From Deltaproteobacteria bacterium UBA6601 (GTDB lineage Bacteria; Myxococcota_A; UBA796; UBA9615), in contig DJIF01000076.1 in assembly GCA_002433485.1 (NCBI GenBank), positions 2,671-42,577 on the forward strand: a stretch of 39,907 nucleotides of DNA. The letters run 5' to 3'. The notes beneath the pieces were generated by a model, which did not search any database, had not been told where the DNA came from, and saw nothing but the letters and a program-made list of their open reading frames with translations. The position numbers were made by a program, and so were the translations under genes. Below are positions 1 to 6,693 of the stretch, piece by piece. How positions within the stretch are numbered: the stretch's first letter is position 1; every line of letters begins with the position of its first letter.

Positions 1-1
1 G

Positions 2-241
2 GGTAATGACGACGACGACTCAGCCGGTGATGACGACGATGACTCAGCCGGTGATGACGACGATGACTCAGCCGGTGATGACGACGATGACTCAGTGGGT
101 GATGACGACGACTCGTCCTCCGCTGCCGGCGGTGGCTGTAATTGCAGCATGAGCAGCGACCCGAATACCCCTTCAGCCTTACTGTTGCTGTTTCTTAGCG
201 GGCTCTTGCGCCGGAATCGCGGGACGGCTAGATGTGCCTGA
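2..241 (+). CDS. 3' end of a surface protein with Asp-rich linker and MYXO-CTERM-like C-terminus (5' partial)
   Basis: The frame is open from the first base and ends in TGA at 239-241, giving the last 79 residues of a longer protein. It begins with copies of an eight-residue Gly-Asp5-Ser-Ala unit, then a small Ala/Gly stretch, a G-C-N-C motif (Cys codons at 137 and 143), a hydrophobic run of Leu residues and a basic tail containing Arg-Arg. This order (Cys motif, membrane helix, positive tail) is that of MYXO-CTERM sorting signals, which are processed in myxobacteria to anchor proteins at the outer surface. The protein ending at 33101 has the same G-C-N-C tail. The function of the missing N-terminal part is unknown. 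Confidence 0.75.
   Translation, partial: GNDDDDSAGDDDDDSAGDDDDDSAGDDDDDSVGDDDDSSSAAGGGCNCSMSSDPNTPSALLLLFLSGLLRRNRGTARCA
26..97 (+). repeat. 24-bp tandem repeat coding for GDDDDDSA
   Basis: Three consecutive 24-base units at 26-49, 50-73 and 74-97 code for Gly, five Asp, Ser and Ala. The third differs only in its last codon (GTG for GCC). A diverged copy precedes them at 2-25 and a shorter one follows. It is in-frame coding sequence forming a strongly acidic linker before the C-terminal anchor, and the contig begins inside it. Confidence 0.85.
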
Positions 242-259
242 GCGCTACCCGGCGGCTCC

Positions 260-278
260 CTGAGCAGATCCTGCTTAG
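260..278 (+). terminator. Hairpin downstream of the partial surface-protein gene
   Basis: CTGAGCAG (260-267) can pair with CTGCTTAG (271-278), one pair being G-U, around a three-base loop. It lies 18 bases after the stop codon of the first gene. No T-tract follows, so it may be a weak terminator or an RNA-stabilising hairpin. Confidence 0.3.
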
Positions 279-340
279 CAGCCCCTGAGAGCCCAAACTC
301 CATTCCCCAGACCCCTCACCTGTGAACGGTCATCTAAGCC

Positions 341-1216
341 TTGCTCCCTATAAGATCGGCACCGCTACTCGTTGCAATGCTGCTCTGCCTGCCCAGGCCG
401 GGCAACGCTCAGAGTATTGAGTTCCAACCGCGCGAACATCCTCAACAAGAGTGGTCCTGGCTATCCACAGAGTCCTGGTCCATCAAGGGGCACCGAATTG
501 TAAAGCTGGGTCCGCTTAAACTACGCGACCGTAGCTTCGATGACCGCTCCAGCCATAGCTGCGCCGCTCGAATCGCAGCCCTAAAGGGGACGGCTGTAGC
601 GGACCTGAGAATCCAATGCGAACGGGCTGAATCCACCGAAGGTAACAAGACCCGGCAACTGCCGGTTACCGGCTTCGAAGTCCGCGGTCTCGGAGTGGGA
701 GCTGAGCGTGAATTCAAAACGGCACAGGGCCGCCGTCTCAAGAAAGCCCAACGGGCCTTTTTTGCACGCCACTTTCGGGATCGCGACCCCCAAGAGCAGG
801 ACCCCATGGAATTCTTACTGCCGGAAGGCGCGGTGAGCCCAGGAGACTCCTGGTCTATGGACCTGGTAGAGATCCAGGATTGGTTCGGCCCGGATCGATT
901 CACCATAAATCTGGACCTGTCTCACGCCCGGGTAAGCCTCGACGAAGTGCTGATTCGCCATGACGAGCCCTTCGCGCGGCTGGTGTTCTCGGTCCTCATC
1001 GTGCCGGCGACGATCCGCGACGGCGAGTTTAAAGAGGCCCGCATGGCCCTGGAAGGGACGGTACTGCTGCCTCTACGCGGCGATCTCCCCTACATGGAAC
1101 TGGAGCTGGCAACCACCATGCGCTTCGTTGGCAAGGTCCGAGCTAAAGGGCTACGCGTGAGTCTCGACATCGACACCCAGTCCGAAGGCTCTTCCAGCAG
1201 GCTTCCGGTCCCCTAG
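341..1216 (+). CDS. Secreted protein of unknown function
   Basis: The 291-residue protein starts at TTG 341. This gives an N-terminus with one Arg, a hydrophobic core (about residues 7-18) and an Ala-Gln signal-peptidase-like site near residue 24. An in-frame ATG at 377 would leave a very short signal sequence, so TTG 341 is preferred, although no clear ribosome binding site precedes it. The mature part has no cysteine pattern, repeat or catalytic motif I recognise. The second half alternates charged and hydrophobic residues in a way that suggests beta-strands, with a Trp-rich stretch just after the signal. It stands alone between a surface-protein tail and a MopE-like lipoprotein, and is probably periplasmic or outer-membrane associated. 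Confidence 0.7.
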   Translation: MLPIRSAPLLVAMLLCLPRPGNAQSIEFQPREHPQQEWSWLSTESWSIKGHRIVKLGPLKLRDRSFDDRSSHSCAARIAALKGTAVADLRIQCERAESTEGNKTRQLPVTGFEVRGLGVGAEREFKTAQGRRLKKAQRAFFARHFRDRDPQEQDPMEFLLPEGAVSPGDSWSMDLVEIQDWFGPDRFTINLDLSHARVSLDEVLIRHDEPFARLVFSVLIVPATIRDGEFKEARMALEGTVLLPLRGDLPYMELELATTMRFVGKVRAKGLRVSLDIDTQSEGSSSRLPVP

Positions 1217-1386
1217 CGCCGCGCAAGCAGCCTTGTACGCAACTTCTAAAGACTCCTTCCTGGCAACGAACCCAAGCGGCAAACCTGAGTCTTCGCCGCA
1301 GCCCGGCTGAACCACCGATCGGGGCTCGCACGCAGGCCTTTGCCGCGAACACTGCGCAATCCGGGTAACTCCAGTATCTTCTCGCC

Positions 1387-2322
1387 ATGCTCACCCGAAA
1401 ACTCCTGCTCAGCGCACTGACCTCGATCCTCTTGACCGGCTGCTACGAGATCCCTGGAACCTTTGGCACCGGCGCCAATGACGACGACCGTTCTGGCAGC
1501 GATGACGACGACTCGGCCGCTGCTGACCAGGACGCTGATGGCTGGCCCGAGGGCGAGGACTGCGATGACCTCAACCCGCAGATCAACCCGGCAGCGCAGG
1601 AGCTCTGCAATGAGCTGGATGATGACTGCGACGGCCTCATCGATGAAGAGGCCGCCGAAGATTGGTTCACCGATGAGGACGGCGATGGCTACGGCCTGGA
1701 CTCCAGCCTGACAGAGAGCTGCGAGCCGCCTGGGGCAATGGTTGGCCAAGGTGGTGACTGCGACGACAACGACGACAGTATCTTTCCCGGCAGCCCTCAG
1801 CAGCTGGACGGCCTCGACAGCGACTGTGACGGCCTACGTGACTGGCTCGTCAGCATCTATGTGGCAACCGATGACGCGGGCGAACTTTGCATCGATGGCT
1901 GGGAAAACCTGCTGGGCGAGACCGGCGGCTGGAGTTCTGGAACCATGCACGAGATCTGGCTCAGCTCAGGAATCCACAACATCGGCATCAGGGGCTGGGA
2001 CACCGGTTCAGTAATCACTGCCACCATTGCCCACCTCGAGATCTCGACCGGGCAGCAGTGGTTCTCTGACGACAGCTGGCGCTACGACCCCAACCCCACC
2101 GCCAGCGACAAGAGCAGAAGGGGGTGGTGCGAGCCACACTTTAACGACAGTAACTGGGATCTTGCCCTCGATCTGGGCCCCATCGGCTCATCGCCCTGGC
2201 AGCTCTCACAAGGTCACGCGCCGGCGATCTTCCCGGCCGACAGCCCTGCCCACTGGATCTGGGATCACATCCCAACGAACCTCCACACGCAGTATTTGCG
2301 TAAAGAGTTCACGCTGCCCTGA
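1387..2322 (+). CDS. MopE-like metal-binding lipoprotein with C-terminal beta-sandwich-like domain
   Basis: The 311-residue protein begins with a lipoprotein signal whose lipobox is LTGC, giving lipidated Cys19. A short Asp/Ser linker follows (about residues 31-45), then two MopE-type units (about 47-150) with D-x-D-x-D loops, a DCDD motif and a Cys-Asn-Glu-Leu-Asp-Asp-Asp-Cys-Asp-Gly pattern; such units are linked to Ca or Cu binding. The C-terminal half (about 155-311) contains a Trp-rich sequence ending in a 'W-I-W ... Y-L-R-K-x-F' pattern, as in galactose-binding-like jelly-roll domains that often precede glycosidase domains. It is probably a cell-surface binding protein. A TATCTT hexamer ends six bases before the ATG and no Shine-Dalgarno is visible, so the message may be leaderless. 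Confidence 0.8.
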   Translation: MLTRKLLLSALTSILLTGCYEIPGTFGTGANDDDRSGSDDDDSAAADQDADGWPEGEDCDDLNPQINPAAQELCNELDDDCDGLIDEEAAEDWFTDEDGDGYGLDSSLTESCEPPGAMVGQGGDCDDNDDSIFPGSPQQLDGLDSDCDGLRDWLVSIYVATDDAGELCIDGWENLLGETGGWSSGTMHEIWLSSGIHNIGIRGWDTGSVITATIAHLEISTGQQWFSDDSWRYDPNPTASDKSRRGWCEPHFNDSNWDLALDLGPIGSSPWQLSQGHAPAIFPADSPAHWIWDHIPTNLHTQYLRKEFTLP

Positions 2323-2432
2323 AACACTCCGGCGGCAGCTGGGAAGGGGCCGAAGAATTGGCGACAACAAAGACAAGCACCCCGAACAGAGCCCACTAAG
2401 AGCCTCTGACACTGAAGCTTTCAGGGCCCGCA

Positions 2433-2511
2433 AGATGTTGCGGGGGTGCTGAGATTCTGCGGAGGTTCAGATCTGCGATTGACCATAAATCTTCTCATCA
2501 GTAGATAAATC
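2433..2511 (+). promoter_or_regulatory. Promoter and upstream element, copy A of a duplicated module
   Basis: TTGACC (2479-2484) and TAGATA (2502-2507) are separated by 17 bases and fit a sigma-70 type -35/-10 pair. Upstream lie AGATGTTGC (2433-2441) and CTGAGATTCTGC (2449-2460). All four blocks recur with identical spacing 1973 bases downstream, before the sugar operon. A perfect inverted repeat, CCCGCAA-GATG-TTGCGGG (2427-2444), overlaps the first block and is a candidate regulator site. Confidence 0.6.
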
Positions 2512-2514
2512 CCC

Positions 2515-2613
2515 GTGAAGGGCACCGTCCCTGCATCGCATCGCGCACTAAACGACCCTACTGGCCTTGCCGGAGTCGCGGATGGCGCACCATTCCTAAG
2601 GGGAAAACGATGA
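2515..2613 (+). CDS. Possible leaderless 32-residue upstream ORF
   Basis: A GTG at 2515 lies seven bases after the TAGATA -10 element, so transcription would begin at or next to it. The frame stays open for 32 codons and ends in TGA at 2611-2613, overlapping the ATG of the next gene (2610) as ATGA. The product would be a basic peptide of unknown role. The arrangement would suit translational coupling or a leader peptide, but the main gene has its own AAGGGG ribosome binding site, and an open frame this short can arise by chance. Confidence 0.3.
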   Translation: MKGTVPASHRALNDPTGLAGVADGAPFLRGKR

Positions 2614-4238
2614 CTAAGAAGATGATTAGCGCCTCAGTCAGATGCTTCACTCTCGGATTGTTCATGGGCCTGATGGCTTGCGACCAATTTGCTGCATCCA
2701 GCGACCTGGAGACCGGCGACGAGCAGCTCAATACGCTGGACCACGAGCCCTACTTCGAGGCTCCGGTGGTGGTCATGCTTGAAGACGAGCCCTGCTTTGA
2801 GACCATGGAATTCCTCAGCGACGACCGCAGTGTTATCCGCTTTTCCTTCAGCTGTGGCACCGACAACATCGACCTCGAAGTAGGCGATGTAATCGCCGGC
2901 GTGATCTCCGGCGGCTACCTCGGTCGGGTACAGAGCATCGAAACAGAAGGTAACAACCTCATCGTTACTACCGAGTACATCCCCCTGGCTGAAGTGGTCG
3001 AGGAAGGTGAGTTCAACGTTGACCTGCAAGCAGACAACGGGGCCCGCTCCCTCATCGATCTTTCCGGCAAGACCCTATACCGAGAGAGCCTGGGCGGAAT
3101 GCACGTGGAGTCCGGCTTCCGCGCCGGCTACCTGCGGGTTCGCCCTGAGACTCAGCTCGGTGCCTCCATGCAGTGGGGCAAGCTGAGCCGCTTTGACGCA
3201 GTGGTCGGAATGAGCGTAGACGCAAATTTTGAATACTACGTAGCCGCCTCGGGCGCCCATCGCGTCGACGAAGAGTTCCCCCTCACTGACTTCGAATTCC
3301 CCTTCTACGCCGACGTCTCTGGAATCCCGGTCGTAGGCACCATCAAGTACGAGATGTTCGTCCGCTTCGTATCGGAGACCACCGGCTACCTGGACATGAC
3401 CGTTGGCTCCTACCAGGGCCACTGGGACTGGGGCATGGGCGGCCGCTTTCGGCCCCAGCCTGGCTGGCAGGAAGTATGGGACACCAACAGCAACTCCACA
3501 GTGTCTGGCATCGGCATCGTGGGCGACAGCGGCTGGAAGGGTCGCATCGAGTTCTCACTGCGACCCACCCTCAGCTTCTACGGCATGGTGAGCGTAGGCG
3601 GAGTCGGCTCTGGGTATCTGCGCGGGCGCTCTGACCCCAATTGCGATGGCCTAGAGTGGTCCTTCAACGACGGCATCCGCGCCGAGCTCACCCTGTCGGT
3701 GCGCTGGCTTGACCGCTTCGTCTCGGACATGCCGTTGCGCATTCCCATGGGCAACTCCCAGTGGTATCTGGCCGAGGGCAACATCCCCTGGCCGGGAGAC
3801 CTACCCAACGAGCTGGTACCGGCCTGCGGGGGCACCCTTCCCTGGCAGGGGACCCCAATCGAACCCATCACCATCGGCTGCGATGAAATCGTCAGTGGCG
3901 ACACTGCAGACACAGAGCAGAACACCGAAGTCCTCGATGGCTATTCGTGCACCGTCGGCAGCTACCACGCACCTGAAGTGGTCTACGCCTTCACCGCAAC
4001 CGAAAGCCGCGAGCACCGCTTCCGCCTCATCGATGCATCGCCAACCGACATCAACCACGACCTGTTTGCCCTGGAAGGCGATCCCACCGGCAACCTGATT
4101 GCCCTGCGCAACAGCTGCATTGGAACCGGCATGAACTCGCTGGTCTTTGACGCCGTAGCAGGCCGAACCTACCTCCTGGTAGTGGACGGCTATGCCAACG
4201 ACTCGGGCCCCTTCACTGCCCGCCTTGAGTGCCAGTAA
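2610..4238 (+). CDS. Lipoprotein with C-terminal PPC-like (pre-peptidase C-terminal) domain
   Basis: The 542-residue protein starts at ATG 2610 with a good ribosome binding site (AAGGGG, about 2598-2603). The signal ends in LMAC (Cys24) followed by Asp; in enterobacteria Asp at +2 retains lipoproteins in the inner membrane, though the rule may not hold here. The central part (about residues 50-420) is rich in Gly and aromatic residues and probably beta-structured; I do not recognise it. The last 120 residues contain 'FTATESREHRF' and 'AGRTYLLVVDGY', the hallmark strands of PPC domains that hang on secreted enzymes as binding modules. No catalytic motif is visible. Its promoter shares spaced blocks with that of the sugar operon downstream, so it may belong to the same regulon. 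Confidence 0.75.
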   Translation: MTKKMISASVRCFTLGLFMGLMACDQFAASSDLETGDEQLNTLDHEPYFEAPVVVMLEDEPCFETMEFLSDDRSVIRFSFSCGTDNIDLEVGDVIAGVISGGYLGRVQSIETEGNNLIVTTEYIPLAEVVEEGEFNVDLQADNGARSLIDLSGKTLYRESLGGMHVESGFRAGYLRVRPETQLGASMQWGKLSRFDAVVGMSVDANFEYYVAASGAHRVDEEFPLTDFEFPFYADVSGIPVVGTIKYEMFVRFVSETTGYLDMTVGSYQGHWDWGMGGRFRPQPGWQEVWDTNSNSTVSGIGIVGDSGWKGRIEFSLRPTLSFYGMVSVGGVGSGYLRGRSDPNCDGLEWSFNDGIRAELTLSVRWLDRFVSDMPLRIPMGNSQWYLAEGNIPWPGDLPNELVPACGGTLPWQGTPIEPITIGCDEIVSGDTADTEQNTEVLDGYSCTVGSYHAPEVVYAFTATESREHRFRLIDASPTDINHDLFALEGDPTGNLIALRNSCIGTGMNSLVFDAVAGRTYLLVVDGYANDSGPFTARLECQ

Positions 4239-4253
4239 CCCGTCTTGCCATCA

Positions 4254-4295
4254 GCTGGCCCCCTGCTCTACCGCTAAAGGCCTGCAGGGGCCAGC
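4254..4295 (+). terminator. GC-rich hairpin after the PPC lipoprotein gene
   Basis: GCTGGCCCCCTGC (4254-4266) pairs with GCAGGGGCCAGC (4284-4295), giving twelve base pairs with one bulged C and a 17-base loop, sixteen bases after the stop codon. No T-run follows, so it is either a non-canonical terminator or a 3'-end stabilising structure. Confidence 0.45.
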
Positions 4296-4389
4296 GAGGC
4301 TAAGTGTGGGCGCGGCGCAAGAGCCGCGACCACCGGCTCAGAGACAACTCTCTGGCCAAGCCCTGAATGGTTCCCACTGCAGCGAAAGA

Positions 4390-4484
4390 ATGTTGCACTG
4401 ATCGCAGATGTTGCAGCGATACTGAGATTATGCAACGCCGCGATTAGATCCTTGACCAATAATTATACAGTCAGTAGATAAATC
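4390..4484 (+). promoter_or_regulatory. Promoter of the sugar operon, copy B of the duplicated module
   Basis: TTGACC (4452-4457) and TAGATA (4475-4480) are 17 bases apart, and the ATG of the first operon gene follows the -10 after six bases, so the transcript is probably leaderless. AGATGTTGC (4406-4414) and CTGAGATTATGC (4422-4433) sit at the same distances from -35 as in the copy at 2433-2511. ATGTTGCA occurs twice (4390-4397 and 4408-4415, 18 bases apart) and TGCAAC follows in inverted orientation at 4431-4436, which looks like a multi-site operator for an unidentified regulator. Confidence 0.6.
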
Positions 4485-4486
4485 CC

Positions 4487-5266
4487 ATGCACTACCTTCT
4501 CTCTCTCTTTCTCCTGCTCCTGGTCGGCTGTGTGCCGCCCCCTGAAGCCCCCGCCGAGGTCAACGACCTGGTCAGCTGGCTGTACAGCCACCACCGCGAC
4601 GAAGATCCCGCGGCGATGGCGGCCGGCATTGACCGCCTGGACGAATGGCTCGAAGGCCATCTTGAAGAGGTGCTTGAGGAAGACTGGCAGGTCACCCCAC
4701 TCAGCGAGGAGACCGTGGACGCCGTCGATGCAGTCAATCGCACCACTGAAGACATGGTGGCCCTGGCAGTATTCACCGAGTCGAACCACAACCTTGATGA
4801 CGCCGCCTACGCCATGATTGGCGCCGAGATCGATGCGGTCTTCCCTGACGGCTACAGCGAATACCTTCGTGAGTGGGGAAGCGACCCGGACTGCTTCCTG
4901 AGTAAGGAATGCGAGCGGGCCGAGGCTTACGAAAACTACACAGCGAGCTTCCCCTTCAATCTGTACACCACCAGCGAACTGCAAAACGAGTACATGTGGG
5001 TTCAAGGAAGCAGACGCCGAGCCATGGTTCAGCGCAACTGGCTCCTGACCCCTCCGGAGACCAACAGTCCCCTGCTTGAGGTGGATGAGATGTTCCACCT
5101 CAACCTGTTCATCGAATCGGACCGAGGCTTCGTTCGCCTCCAGAGTGCCTGGATGATCGTCACCCAGGATGCAGTCAATGCAACCACCGCCATTCGAATG
5201 GTGGGCGACAATTACCGCGACGGCAGCGAAACCCTCGATGAGTGGCTCGACGGACAGCAGCGGTGA
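4487..5266 (+). CDS. Lipoprotein of a new paralogous family, first gene of the sugar operon
   Basis: The 259-residue protein starts with a short signal ending in LVGC (Cys15), followed by a Pro-rich tether (VPPPEAPAE). The mature part is acidic and mainly helical at the start, with 'DPAAMAAGIDRLDEWL', and ends in '...TLDEWLDG'. I do not recognise the family, but the 276-residue lipoprotein at 14352-15182 is clearly related: both share the PPPxAPxE tether, a 'DxDPxxMxAGxxxL' helix, a Y-x-W-V block and the C-terminal 'R-x-G-x-x-x-E-x-x-E' helix. No Shine-Dalgarno is present; the -10 element lies six bases before the ATG. The next gene overlaps its stop codon (GTGA). Its place at the head of a sugar catabolic operon suggests a role in sugar binding or delivery in the envelope, which is an inference. 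Confidence 0.75.
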   Translation: MHYLLSLFLLLLVGCVPPPEAPAEVNDLVSWLYSHHRDEDPAAMAAGIDRLDEWLEGHLEEVLEEDWQVTPLSEETVDAVDAVNRTTEDMVALAVFTESNHNLDDAAYAMIGAEIDAVFPDGYSEYLREWGSDPDCFLSKECERAEAYENYTASFPFNLYTTSELQNEYMWVQGSRRRAMVQRNWLLTPPETNSPLLEVDEMFHLNLFIESDRGFVRLQSAWMIVTQDAVNATTAIRMVGDNYRDGSETLDEWLDGQQR

Positions 5267-6693
5267 GCTGGCTCCTGCTGAGTTTCGGTACAGCGCTGGC
5301 AATCATCGCCGGTGTTCTGCTTACCCTGCATTTGCGCTTCCCGGAGCTGCGCTGGGACTGGAGTTCGATCGATACCGGTGACGTAGAGTTTCCCGCCAAC
5401 TTTGTATGGGGAACTGCAACGGCAGCCCACCAGGTTGAGGGCGACATGCCCGCCAACAACTGGACCTGGTGGGAAGACCAGACCGATAAACATGGTCGCC
5501 CCCGAATTCATGGCGGGGCCCGATCTGGCAAGGCTGTAGAGCACTTCTCTCGCTACGCCGAAGACATCCAGCGCATGCGCGATGAACTCGGTGTCGACAG
5601 TTATCGGTTCAGCGTCGCATGGTCCCGGATTGAGCCTGAAGAAGGACGCTTCGACCAGCACGCTCTCGATCACTACAGCCAGGTGATCGACACCCTGCTC
5701 GAAGCCGGTATCACCCCCATGGTGACCCTCCACCACTTCACTCACCCGCTGTGGTTCGAACAGAAAGGCAGCTTCGAGCACCAGGAAAACCTCAAGCACT
5801 TTGTGCGCTTCTCCAAGGAGGTCTTCTCCCAGTACTCAGACCGAGTGCCCCGCTGGTGCACCCACAACGAGCCCGGGCCCTTCGCAGTCATGGGCTGGGG
5901 CCTTGGAGCCTTCCCCCCCGGCGTGCGTTCTCCCTCGCGGATGGTGCCAGTGCTCGCCAACCTGATGCGCAGCCATGACCAGGTAACCCGCAGCTTGAAA
6001 GCCATGCCCAACGGCAACTCGGTCGAGATCGGGCTGGTAAAGAACATCTTTCAGTTCGACCCCTGGCGGCGCTGGAACCCACTGCACTGGGGACTGGCCA
6101 GGGTGCTCGAAGAAGTCTACAACGACTCGATCCTCGGCTATCTGAAGACCGGCGAATTCCGGGTCCGGGTGCCTGGCCTCCGCTACGCAGAGACCATCAG
6201 CAGCGGGCCGGCCCCAGGCGACTTTGTCGGGCTCAACTACTACAGCCACCTGATGGTGACCCCCTTTACCTCAACAGAGCCCCCCTTTGAGACCTTCGCC
6301 AGGCCCGGCGACATCAAGGTGGACATGCCCTACTGCATCTATCCCGAGGGCTTCTACCGAGCTCTCAAGCAGATCGGCGAGGTCGGCAAGCCCATCTACA
6401 TCACCGAGAATGGCCTTCCTGACGACCGCGACGACCGCAGAGCACACTGGATCCAGACCTACGCCTACGCAATGAGCAGAGCCATGGCCGAGGGCGTCGA
6501 TGTGCGCGGCTATCATTACTGGTCGCTGCTCGACAACTTCGAGTGGGCCGAAGGCTGGGACCCTCGCTTTGGCTTGTTCGGGGTGGACTATGAGACCCAG
6601 GAACGCAGCCTTCGCAAGGGGGCTCGAGCCTTCGTAGATCTGGTAAGCAAGACCCGAGACAAACGCTATGAAACTCAAACGACCCTTACGTAG
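5263..6693 (+). CDS. Membrane-anchored glycoside hydrolase family 1 (beta-glucosidase/beta-galactosidase type)
   Basis: From GTG 5263, which overlaps the previous stop as GTGA, the protein has 476 residues. Residues 3-23 form one transmembrane segment. The rest is a full GH1 barrel: 'FVWGTATAAHQVEG' near the start, acid/base Glu203 in a His-Asn-Glu-Pro motif, and nucleophile Glu382 in Ile-Thr-Glu-Asn-Gly. Retaining GH1 enzymes split beta-glucosides, beta-galactosides and related glycosides. An in-frame GTG at 5242 would add seven residues including Arg-Arg and overlap the upstream gene by 25 bases; this choice affects predicted topology. A membrane anchor is unusual for bacterial GH1. As second gene of the operon it probably frees the monosaccharide that the following enzymes oxidise. 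The family is certain; the substrate is not. Confidence 0.9.
   Translation: MSWLLLSFGTALAIIAGVLLTLHLRFPELRWDWSSIDTGDVEFPANFVWGTATAAHQVEGDMPANNWTWWEDQTDKHGRPRIHGGARSGKAVEHFSRYAEDIQRMRDELGVDSYRFSVAWSRIEPEEGRFDQHALDHYSQVIDTLLEAGITPMVTLHHFTHPLWFEQKGSFEHQENLKHFVRFSKEVFSQYSDRVPRWCTHNEPGPFAVMGWGLGAFPPGVRSPSRMVPVLANLMRSHDQVTRSLKAMPNGNSVEIGLVKNIFQFDPWRRWNPLHWGLARVLEEVYNDSILGYLKTGEFRVRVPGLRYAETISSGPAPGDFVGLNYYSHLMVTPFTSTEPPFETFARPGDIKVDMPYCIYPEGFYRALKQIGEVGKPIYITENGLPDDRDDRRAHWIQTYAYAMSRAMAEGVDVRGYHYWSLLDNFEWAEGWDPRFGLFGVDYETQERSLRKGARAFVDLVSKTRDKRYETQTTLT

Noticed and set aside
26..97. Direct repeats considered as a CRISPR or minisatellite
   Set aside because: The units are contiguous, without spacers, in frame and code for an acidic linker.
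4463..5302. Minus-strand open frame of 279 codons
   Set aside because: It is antisense to the operon lipoprotein, whose promoter, lipobox and paralogue show it to be the real gene.
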